Source: Thermovibrio sp.
GTDB lineage: Bacteria > Aquificota > Aquificia > Desulfurobacteriales > Desulfurobacteriaceae
NCBI GenBank assembly: GCA_015488335.1
Contig: WFNZ01000042.1
Span: 1 to 50,969, forward strand
Length of the DNA: 50,969 nucleotides
Direction: 5' to 3'
A program made the translations under genes and the position numbers. The notes under the pieces are model-generated. The model was given only the letters and a program-made list of their open reading frames with translations. It was not told the origin of the DNA and searched no databases. Below, in pieces: positions 11,301-19,500 of the stretch (its first letter is position 1; each line of letters starts with the position of its first letter).

Positions 11301-12208
11301 CTGAAGGAAAGTACCACTTTGACGATGTTAGAGCAGGAACTCACGTTTTAAAAATAGATGAAACTACTGTTCCACCCAATGTTGTTTTAGCCGTTACAGG
11401 AAACAGGAACGCTGGGGATCCTAATTCGCTGTTTGTTGATCTCTTTCCAGGGGAACTCTTTAAGGCAAACTTTAGACTTATACCTCTACCAGCGAAAGTA
11501 AAGTCTTCAATTGGTGTTGAGAGAGCTGTTTCTGAAAAGGTAAGTGTTGAGAGGGGGATTGCTGCTGTACTTGTTGATCCAAAAGATCAAACTCTAATGT
11601 TAAAGCACTGTTTCTGTTTAAAAAATGGTGTTAATGCGCCTCTCTACGAAGTAAAGCTAACCGAAATTTCGCCCTTCCTTCCAGAGAAGGGAACTGCTAA
11701 GTTTAACGGAGCTCCCTTCAAAGATCCTCAAATAAACGGAAATAACTTTTCCTGGTATCTACCTGTTGTAGAGCCGAAAGAAACGGTTTGCCTTACATGG
11801 CTTTCAAAGCCTGTTTCTAAGGTAACAAACGTAGAGTCTGTGGTCTATTACAGTTTAAAGCCCTACGATGGAAAAGCCCAAAAGATTTCAGCAGCAATTC
11901 CTGTTATCTTCTCTGTTGAATCTCCAAGAACTTATGAAATTCAGGTTTACTTTGGTTTTGGCAGTTATAAACTCTCTGATGGTGCGAAAAAGTCTTTGAG
12001 GGCTCTTGCAGATTTCCTGAGGAAGCATGACTACAAGCAGATTTTCATAAGGATTGTAGGCCATACCGACAGTGTTAAAGTAAGTAAAAGTAACCGGCGC
12101 TATAGGAACAATAGAGAGCTTTCTTTAAAACGTGCTAAAGCTGTAGAGCACTTTTTGAGAGAACTTTTAATTGATACCAGAAAAGTAAAAATTGACTTTA
12201 AGGAATAA
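8381..12208 (+). CDS. DUF11/SdrD-B surface protein with C-terminal clipped OmpA domain (1275 aa)
   Basis: Signal peptide MVRRFFLICFVLVGVLL (cleavage near GWAVS), then the GTVISNTAVCTY N-terminal module shared with the 999-aa protein. DUF11-type sandwiches lie around 190-320 and 792-905 (GDLVRWRIEVKNPN, VYDYLPRGFRY). An SdrD-B/Cna-B-like domain lies at about 934-1015 (IIGRVFLDNNKNGILDEGEPGVGGV). The OmpA-like domain starts at about 1184, with YFGFGSYKLS, GHTDSV and RELSLKRAKAV. The peptidoglycan-binding Asp and Arg positions appear present, but the domain stops at KIDFKE, before the usual GYGE...N..NRRV end. The start is GTG 8381 after AGGG. The next gene follows 3 nt later and encodes a barrel protein, so the two likely act together: cell-wall binding here, outer-membrane insertion there. 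Confidence 0.75.
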   Translation: MVRRFFLICFVLVGVLLNNGWAVSKSGTVISNTAVCTYVSPEGNKYTQLSNTVETVVAQVYGVLIEPNKLELDSSPGSFVEFPFLLENTGNGKDRFTIAVENLSGDSGDLRNFQIFYDENGNGKVDIGEKPISKTNILQPGEVISLVLKGKIPTDVLKGKIDVQIIGKSLGDKTKEDSNNVYSVMITEGAFLTIRKYSSVSKVKPGERFSYTISFENTGSKDIEGAKLFTDFNNDGSPEERRGILVFDELPNGFIFKNLYTNLFNWVVVYKGTRDSYWKRTVNDITGSLKYVGLLSPENTEFSASEFGKFTINGYLSSYFSRTVLRNRAYGLYSSDGKRKFVESNTAVIDVEPVVKVVVDDTDDGISYSGSGKPDDQDDLTTINGISTDSWAVFKNEAWNLGSRTDVVNLTVYKSFSQNLSGLTVKFYDASGRVLTDSDGDGLPDTGPIPPGDRKVFYTKVFIPANYGRNSFLLAIKGISSIEPDVYDYTYDKAENVEKVGIVLKAKMVSIGGLSEQVVRNRRIVAYEYAPNGKLVRKKFFMTDGSGFISLDSSGAPLSLYSWMRDGYLYRIALKNENNGLFYYLSPPIEKRFLNAVDKPGDSACWNWQMDRVSCSDKSAVVRLVVNNDGTRVLRLPLDPAGYVYDAITGKRIDGACVRFYRCSDSSCSSFTLVDPSRLDFYPDGITKQENPQVSGPTDVNGNSVGLGDGDFAFQIANFTSSDVGWYFITVDYDCNYPASDKKLKEKYSPVHLKKSSVWSPYSGKPYTGQKFYLDYSFPGAVALRIPIVPKGFKKLEVRKSVSSSTAYYGDLVRWRIEVKNPNSFDVYGVRVYDYLPRGFRYKGGSTKVDGEKFKDPSTTSSGSSLMWNLGELKAGESREITFYTYVTPGAKEGRRKNIARASGWIGLSKEISVSSNEAYAYVNIVPGVFTSRGYIIGRVFLDNNKNGILDEGEPGVGGVKIYMEDGRFAVTDSEGKYHFDDVRAGTHVLKIDETTVPPNVVLAVTGNRNAGDPNSLFVDLFPGELFKANFRLIPLPAKVKSSIGVERAVSEKVSVERGIAAVLVDPKDQTLMLKHCFCLKNGVNAPLYEVKLTEISPFLPEKGTAKFNGAPFKDPQINGNNFSWYLPVVEPKETVCLTWLSKPVSKVTNVESVVYYSLKPYDGKAQKISAAIPVIFSVESPRTYEIQVYFGFGSYKLSDGAKKSLRALADFLRKHDYKQIFIRIVGHTDSVKVSKSNRRYRNNRELSLKRAKAVEHFLRELLIDTRKVKIDFKE

Positions 12209-12211
12209 AAG

Positions 12212-15200
12212 ATGCTAAAAAAGGGGGAATTTAGAAGTTTTCTACTTTTTGCTTCTGTTGTTGCCGGTGGGGTCTCTTCTCAAGCTCAGGCGAAGGAAGT
12301 TTCTCATTTTTATAGTGCTGAACTCATATCAACTTCAAATGAAGTAATTGCTCATTCTTACTTTAATTCTTTACCCAGTAAGCTAAAGGAAAAGGCATTT
12401 TTCTATAGAAAAGAAAACGGAGAGCTCTCTGTAAGGGTATTCCTGAAGAAAAGGAGGGCTCTTACAAAGGCTGAAAAAAAGCTCCTCAGAGAGAGCGGAA
12501 TTGAAGGATACAGAATTGTAAAGACTGACCCATCAAGGGTAGTAAGCCGTTCGCAAAAAACCACTAAACCTGGTCTCCATTCTGGAAACAGAACTGAGTC
12601 TGTGAAATTAAAGTCCGGTGATGGTTACAGGTGTGATCTCTTTCAGCATCCGGAAATTGTGTTTCAGGTTGAAGGCCATGGAGCTTTAGAGCCCAAAGTA
12701 AGGAACGTTACCTCTTCATATCCCGGAACTTTCCAGAATAGACGTGCAGAGATAAAGATAAAAGCCTTTGCTCCTAAAGTTGTTAGAAAAACAGTTTCTC
12801 CTTTTGGAGCTTCAGTAAAGTCTGTTCCCTTTTTGAAAGGTTATCTCACAACTTACAAGTTGAACGTAAAGGAGCTTTATCCTGTAAGTTTAAAAAATGT
12901 AAAAGTTGTCTTAGAGCTGCCTAAAGAGTCTAAAATTGTGGCAGGAACACCGTTGATCAATGGAAAGCCGGTTGTTCCTGAGAGGAAGGGGGAGCTCCTC
13001 TTTATCCCTGTAGGTTTTTTAAAACCTAATGGTGGTTTTACTCTAGAAATTCGTTTTACCTCTCCTAAAAAGATTGAAAAGATAAAATCTGTAGTTTTTG
13101 CAGAAACAGAAAGTGGGAGTACTTTAACTTTCAGTAAAGACGGTAATTTTGTCAAAGAACTTTCAGAGAAAACGGGATTTCAGCGGATCTCTAGACAAAT
13201 AAAGAAAAAAAGAGCCCATAAGATTAGGGCAAGTATACTGTATCCCTCATCCGACGTTATTGTTCCTCAGCCCGTAACAGAGATTTACGTTTCTGTTCCT
13301 ATTAGAAGCAAGTATCTTCTTCTTCTTAATGGAGAGAAGATACCTAAAAAATTTCGGGCTGAAAAGGGAGTAGATAGGGCTCGTCAATTAATTCTGCTTA
13401 AATATTACGGCGTTCCATTAAAGGAAGGGGTTAACAAGCTTAGGTTAGTTATTGATGGAAAAGTGGTTGAAGAGAGGAAAATCACAGTTTCTTCTGATAT
13501 TTCAGACTTTAAATTCAAAGTTTTTCCTAAAAGACCTGTTGCGGATGGTAGAAGCTATGCCTATGTAGTAGTAGAAGCTTATGATAAAAACGGGAATCCA
13601 GCAAAAGAAAATACTTACATTACCGTTACAGTTGATAAAGGAGATATTTTTGACTACTCAACTGGAAGGTTTGAGAAATTTCAAGACCATCCTTTACGTG
13701 TTCAGCTTGTGAATGGTCGGGCTGTTCTGAAACTTTCGCCGGCCAAGAGTATAGAGGATAGGAAAATAACTGTAACTTACGGAGAGATTAGTAGAGACTT
13801 CACAATCCAGTTCTATCCTGAAAAGAGGCCCTGGATAGTTGTCGGTGAACTTGAGGGGGATTTGGGAGTTTCCTCTATCCATAATTCTCCACCGAAACTT
13901 GAGGATATGCCCTTTGATCACTCAAAAAGTGGAACTCATGTAAGAGGTAGGGGAGCCGTTTTTGCTAAGGGAAGTTTGAAAGATTTTGTTATTACTCTTC
14001 GTTACGATACGAAGAAGCCAGATGATGTTCTCTTACAGCAAAATACCCCTTCAACGGAAGAGGGTGAATTTTATCCAGTTTATGGTGATGATTCGGAGCA
14101 GTACTTTGAAGCTAAAAGCAAAAGGCATCTCTTTTTAAGAGTAGAAAAGGGTATTTCTTACAGCCTCTTTGGAGACTTTAGAACAAATTTTGGAGATGAG
14201 TTTGATTACAACAGGTACGATAGAACTTTTAACGGAATTCTTCTAAACCTTGAAAAGAAGAAAAACTACAGGGTAAGAGCTTTTGTAACGAAGAACGATC
14301 AGGATATTGTTAGAGAGGAGTTTAGGGGTAAGGGAACGTCTGGACCTTTCTTCTTAAAAGGTTCTGTAGAGCCTTATTCTGAGAAAGTATGGATAGAGAT
14401 AAGGGACAGATACAACCCTCAGGTTGTTCTTAAGAGGAAAGAACTAAACAGGTTTACTGATTATGAAATTAACTATACCGAAGGTTTTATTGTTTTAAAA
14501 GAACCACTCCCTGAATTTGATGAAAACCTGAATCCTGAGTATCTGATTGTTAAATACGAAACAACAGCCTTGTCGGAAGAAAAGTACTTCTATGGATTGA
14601 GAGTAGAAAAGTGGATAAAGGGTGTAAGATTTGGTCTCTTTTCTGTTAAGGAGGAGCATCCTATTAGGGATAGGAAGCTCCTTGGGGCAGATTTTTACTA
14701 TAACAGAAATTCCTTAAAGGTTTTAGGGGAGTTTTCCAGGTCTTTGGGGTTTGAGAATGAAGATTTAACCTCTACTTCAGGAAGAGCTTACAGGTTAGAA
14801 GCCGATTACAGTTCTTCAGGAGCTTCTGGAAAACTCTTTTTCAAAAGGGTTACAGAGGGTTTTCAAAACCCGTCTTCAGATACGACCGAGGAGGCTTACA
14901 GAACTTACGGTTATCAGTTTTCAAAGGATTGGAAGAAGTTTAAGCTCTCTTCTTCGGGAACTGTTGAAAGTAGAGGAGGTATAGACCGGAAAGAAGCTGA
15001 TATAAGGGAAACTTATCTCTTTACCAATAAGCTTTCACTCGGGGCTGGTTTAAGGTGGAACAGAGAGGAAAGGGAAGATGCGACAGATTCCTACCTTCAG
15101 GGAATTGGGGAGCTCCACTGGAACGTAACCGATAAGCTCTCTCTCTCCTTAAGACGCGAACAGTCCTTTTCAGGTAGGAACAACTCAACCTACTACCCCA

Positions 15201-16204
15201 ATAGAACCGTTGGTAAAGTCTCTTACCGTTTAAATCCCAACCTCACCGCCTACCTTCAGTCGGAGTACAGAGAACTTGAAGATAGAGACGAAAGCCTTAC
15301 AACCTTCGGCCTCAACTCAAAGCTTGATGAAAACACAACGGCATATTCTAAGTACACCCTTGACGATTCCGCTTCCGGCTGGAGAGTTCAGTCCCACCTT
15401 GGGCTGAACAGGACTTTTAAGTACAGCGATAAAGTTTCCTTTGACCTGGGTGGAGAAAACGTTCACACTTACCGAGGTGAGGGGAGCTCCGACTACACCG
15501 CTTTAAGGTTCAGGGGAACTTACAGACAGAGTGAGAAATACCTTCTTTCTGGTGATTACGAGATAAGGTTTGGAAACGTTAAAACGGAACACCTACTGAG
15601 GGCTGGTGGGATTTTTAAGGTAGGTAAAGATTACACTCTATTTCTCAGAGACCGTTTCTTTATCTCGTCCTATAAAGAGCACGATCTTCTCTTTGGGCTT
15701 GCCAGGCGGCCCATGTTAAACGATAAATTGAACTGGCTCTTAAAACTCAGATTAAAGCTCTCAGATAAAGATGAGGTAACGAAAAAAGCGATTCTCTCCA
15801 CTCATATCAACTATCAGCCAGTTTACAGGTTGACCCTTATGGGGGAGTATGCACTTAAGTATGAAAATGTTAAGTCTGTGGGAACATCTCTTATAGATCT
15901 TTTAAGGGGAAGAATCACTTACGACTTAACCGATAGGTTTGATGTGAACTTCCACGCCGGAATTATGAGGAACGTTAATACGAGCAGCTACCTTCTGAGC
16001 TGGGGACCGGAAGTTGGAGTGAGAGTAATAGAGAACTTCTGGGTTTCTGTAGGTTACAACTTTTCAGGCTTTTACGATAGGGACTTTGAAGATGCCAACT
16101 ACTGGGCTAAAGGTTTCTATATGAAGTTCAGAGTAAAGTTTGACGAGAACACCTTTAGAAAGCTGGATAGACTTCTCAGTAGGAGAACCCGCTATGCGGA
16201 TTAA
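12212..16204 (+). CDS. Predicted large outer-membrane beta-barrel protein with periplasmic Ig-like domains (1330 aa)
   Basis: Signal peptide (residues 1-27, ending SSQAQA). A DUF11-like sandwich lies at about 205-290 (LNVKELYPVSLKNVKVVLELPK) and Ig/invasin-like domains at about 340-560 (SYAYVVVEAYDKNGNPAKENTYITV). A long series of alternating hydrophobic/charged strands runs from about 575 to 1315, as in outer-membrane barrels. Motifs include FYPVYGDDSEQYF, LFGDFRTNFGDEFDYNRY and YEINYTEGFIVLKEPLPEFD. From memory, similar segments occur in large DUF11/OmpA-associated envelope proteins of other Gram-negatives. Start ATG 12212 has AAGGA upstream. It probably anchors or secretes the DUF11 proteins encoded around it; that role is inferred only from location and predicted topology. 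Confidence 0.68.
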   Translation: MLKKGEFRSFLLFASVVAGGVSSQAQAKEVSHFYSAELISTSNEVIAHSYFNSLPSKLKEKAFFYRKENGELSVRVFLKKRRALTKAEKKLLRESGIEGYRIVKTDPSRVVSRSQKTTKPGLHSGNRTESVKLKSGDGYRCDLFQHPEIVFQVEGHGALEPKVRNVTSSYPGTFQNRRAEIKIKAFAPKVVRKTVSPFGASVKSVPFLKGYLTTYKLNVKELYPVSLKNVKVVLELPKESKIVAGTPLINGKPVVPERKGELLFIPVGFLKPNGGFTLEIRFTSPKKIEKIKSVVFAETESGSTLTFSKDGNFVKELSEKTGFQRISRQIKKKRAHKIRASILYPSSDVIVPQPVTEIYVSVPIRSKYLLLLNGEKIPKKFRAEKGVDRARQLILLKYYGVPLKEGVNKLRLVIDGKVVEERKITVSSDISDFKFKVFPKRPVADGRSYAYVVVEAYDKNGNPAKENTYITVTVDKGDIFDYSTGRFEKFQDHPLRVQLVNGRAVLKLSPAKSIEDRKITVTYGEISRDFTIQFYPEKRPWIVVGELEGDLGVSSIHNSPPKLEDMPFDHSKSGTHVRGRGAVFAKGSLKDFVITLRYDTKKPDDVLLQQNTPSTEEGEFYPVYGDDSEQYFEAKSKRHLFLRVEKGISYSLFGDFRTNFGDEFDYNRYDRTFNGILLNLEKKKNYRVRAFVTKNDQDIVREEFRGKGTSGPFFLKGSVEPYSEKVWIEIRDRYNPQVVLKRKELNRFTDYEINYTEGFIVLKEPLPEFDENLNPEYLIVKYETTALSEEKYFYGLRVEKWIKGVRFGLFSVKEEHPIRDRKLLGADFYYNRNSLKVLGEFSRSLGFENEDLTSTSGRAYRLEADYSSSGASGKLFFKRVTEGFQNPSSDTTEEAYRTYGYQFSKDWKKFKLSSSGTVESRGGIDRKEADIRETYLFTNKLSLGAGLRWNREEREDATDSYLQGIGELHWNVTDKLSLSLRREQSFSGRNNSTYYPNRTVGKVSYRLNPNLTAYLQSEYRELEDRDESLTTFGLNSKLDENTTAYSKYTLDDSASGWRVQSHLGLNRTFKYSDKVSFDLGGENVHTYRGEGSSDYTALRFRGTYRQSEKYLLSGDYEIRFGNVKTEHLLRAGGIFKVGKDYTLFLRDRFFISSYKEHDLLFGLARRPMLNDKLNWLLKLRLKLSDKDEVTKKAILSTHINYQPVYRLTLMGEYALKYENVKSVGTSLIDLLRGRITYDLTDRFDVNFHAGIMRNVNTSSYLLSWGPEVGVRVIENFWVSVGYNFSGFYDRDFEDANYWAKGFYMKFRVKFDENTFRKLDRLLSRRTRYAD

Positions 16205-16589
16205 AGAGATACTTTTTACCTTTTTTCTGAGCCTTATTCTAAGTTTTAGTGCAGCAGGATTTCCTTTATCAAAAAGAAGCCTTTTTGTTAAGTACCCTTT
16301 TCCAGGTAGAGCGAGAGTGAAAATTATTCTGGTAAATGATTTGAAAGAACCTCTGATATTTCAGAGTGTTTATAAACCGTGAGGTGTTCATGTGATTTTC
16401 CCGGGTGGAAAAGAGTGGCATTATGGGAAAAAGAAGGAGATACTTCTTAAAGGAATTCCACCTTTTAAGATTAGATTCTACTTTAAAGGTAAAAATTCTG
16501 GGAAATTATACGAATTTACAGTAAGAATTGGAAAGCAAGATAAGTATAATGAGGGGAGACTGCATGTTGAATATAAGAGATCTCTTTAA
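16194..16589 (+). pseudogene. Small secreted beta-rich protein interrupted by one in-frame TGA
   Basis: ATG 16194 (AGGAGA 7 nt upstream, overlapping the previous stop) opens a 62-residue frame with a signal peptide (MRIKEILFTFFLSLILSFSA) ending ...FQSVYKP then TGA at 16380-16382. The same frame continues without any other stop for 68 codons (GVHVIFPGGKEWHYG...KIRFYFKGKN...EFTVRIGK) to TAA at 16589. Both halves read as one beta-rich protein of about 130 residues, so this looks like a nonsense-interrupted gene. Alternatives are a sequencing error, re-initiation at GTG 16392 (GAGGTG upstream), or recoding of TGA. Its end overlaps the next gene by 26 nt. Confidence 0.6.
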
Positions 16590-19500
16590 AATAGGGTTAA
16601 TTTCCTTAGTTTTGGCTCTATTTTCCCTTTCCCTCTTTTCCTCTGTTTCTCTGGCAGACAGTGATAATAATGACGGAGATGATTTGACCTCTATATACAG
16701 TATTTCTGGACCTTTTGAACTTGTTGCCACAGGAGGCACTTTCAGAACGAAATCTAACGATGAGGACTGTACAGCTGTTACCGACTCTTCTACTGCTCAG
16801 CTCAGTCTCCCCACCGGTGCTCAGGTTGAAAAAGCCTTTCTCTTCTGGGCAGCTTCAGACAGTGAGATTGATGATACAGTAACCCTTAATGGAAGCCAGG
16901 TAATGGCTTCCTCTTCTAACTGTCATCTGTCGGAATACTCCGGCGTTAATGGCCTCTCTTTCTACGGCTGTTACGCAGACGTTACAGATCTTGTCAAATC
17001 TTACGGTTCTGGAACGTATACCCTTACAGATTTAACGATAAATACCGGAAGTCCCTGGAGTGACTACTGCACGGTTCTTGGTGGATGGTCTCTGATTGTC
17101 ATTTATAAGGAATCAAACTCAACCGATATGAAGTATATTCACCTTTATGAAGGGTTTAAGATTGTCCATAATAACTCGTTTTCTAAGGATCTTACGGGGT
17201 TTATTGCAGCTGACAATCCGAGTTTAAAGGTTTTGAGCATTGTATGGGAGGGTGACCCCGATCTTAACAATAATGAGGAACTTGAAATTAACGGTCATGC
17301 TGCAGGAACAAACCTATTTGACTCCAATTCAACTGCCATTCCCAAAGACGATACCTACGGTGTTGATATAGACTCTGTTGATGCTTCTCAGTACGTTAAT
17401 CCTGGAGATACTTCACTCAACTGGGCTTTCTCTACAGGACAGGACCTTGTTATTGTGTCTGCCCTTGCTATCTATGACTTGAAGGTTACAGGGTTTGCAG
17501 GTCACGTTTATGAGGATCCCAACGGTGATGGAAATATGGACGATAAAAAGCCTGTTGAAGGTGTTAAGGTAAAGCTGTTTTCAAAGGAAGGAGATTTAAA
17601 GGCTGAAACAACAACTGATAGCAACGGTTACTACTATTTTGCTAACCTTAATACCGACGATTACTACGTTGTTGTTGATTCGAAAACAGTTTCTCCTGTA
17701 GAAGGGTTAAACAGCGGGTATACTCAGGGTGATGTATGGGCAGAGCAAACCTATGTAAACGCTCCTTCTAATGGAGATAGTTACGCTAAAGGCCTATGTG
17801 ATACTGATGCTGACAGTTCAACCGATCCTGAACAGGTTTCCGGTTCCCACGTCTGTTTTGGAGGATCTTACGGAAGTAGAAGTGATGATGCTTCAGATCT
17901 GGATAGCGCTGAACACAAGGCACTAATACATGTGGGGCTTGACACCCTTGCTAACGTTGACTTCGGCTTCAGCTTTAACGTTGTTACAAACGTTAATGAC
18001 CGGGACGACGATTCCGATAACGGCAGAACCTGTCAGGGGTGTTTGAGGCAGTTTATTCAGAATGCAAATGCCATAAGCGGTTCCAATTACATGCACTTTG
18101 TTCCGGCTGTTCCTGAGAACTCTGGGAACTGGTGGACGGTTGTTCTGAATTTAGTGAGTGATTCCAATAACCTCTATGCACTTCCTCCTATAAAGGATTC
18201 TGGAACAACAGTTGATGGAACTGCCTACAGCTATCAGGATGGTACTACTGTCAGGGATACCAACACCGGTTCTGTCTCGGCCCCGGGAACTGTTGGAGTA
18301 GATCAGACTTCGCTTTCCCCTTATGAAAAACCAGAGCTTGAGGTTGACGGTAATTCAAAGGGTAGTGTCTTTACTGTTGACGCTTCAAACGTAGATATTG
18401 AAAAAGTTGCAGTTTTTAATACAGGGTGGGATACGGGTAAATACCCCAGCGCTGTTAAGGTTTTATCTGGCAGTAGCGTTACCGTTTCAGACTGCTTCCT
18501 TGGGGCAAAGGCTGATGGGAGCCTTCCAGACGTTGATAAGGCTGCAATGGAGGGAATTCACGTAAGGGCAGGGGCAGACGTTCATATTGACCACAACTAC
18601 ATTGCAGGTGAAGCTGATGCCGGGATAAGTATGGAAGGAACAGGAATAATGGAAAGAAACTACATATCCCATGTTGGTAGAAGTGCCCAGTGTGCCGATG
18701 GAATAAGTTTTGAGTTTATTAAGGATTCGCCTACTGTTAGAAGTAGGGATTCTGTTGTTGTAAGGGATAACTACATAGAGAAGTCTGCCGCTTACGGTGT
18801 TGAGAGCTGGGGAACTCCTGGTGCCTACACCATTTCGGACAACACCATTGTTGAGTCTGGAAGGGGAAATGAAAACGGTGATGTCTGTGGTGATGGAAAC
18901 CTCAACACTACTGAACTTGGAGGTGTAAGGCTTTTTGGAAGTGGAAGTCTCGTTGAGAAAAACGTTATCCACGATAACCCGGGCAGCGGGGTTGTGGTTG
19001 TTGCTTTAGACAGCAGCACACCTTCCAAGCAGAACACGATTACGCAGAACATTTTTTACAACAACGGTGGTATCTCTATAGACCTTGATCAGACCCACAT
19101 TGATGGAACAGGTGGTAGCGTTAACCCAAACGGTGATGGTGTAACTCCTAACGATGGTAGTAAGAACAGTGGTCAGCAGAATGCAGGGCTTGACTATCCT
19201 GTATTTACTACTGCTGTTCTCAATGGGAATACACTTCACCTTGAGGGCTACGTTGGGACTGAGAGTTCAAAAATTCAAGGGATGATGACGGTTGAGGTCT
19301 ATAAGGCCGATGATGATGGAAACAACAACGGTGAAGTTTTTGAGGGTGATGGAAAGAGCGTGTCTCATGGAGAGGGCCACTGGTATCTTGGGAGTTGCAC
19401 TACGGATAACGACGGAACATTTAGCTGCGATATAGATGTTTCAGGGAAAGGCCTCTCCGTTGGTGATGAAATTACAGGAACTGCTACAGATAGCGATGGA

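Noticed and set aside
16380-16412. Selenocysteine recoding of the TGA with the nearby hairpin as SECIS
   Set aside because: The hairpin position is suggestive, but the protein has no redox motif and the stem is AT-rich and simple. Kept only as one alternative for the interrupted ORF.
18487-18972. 161-codon minus-strand frame within the 1503-aa gene
   Set aside because: Antisense to the beta-helix region; no ribosome-binding site or domain.
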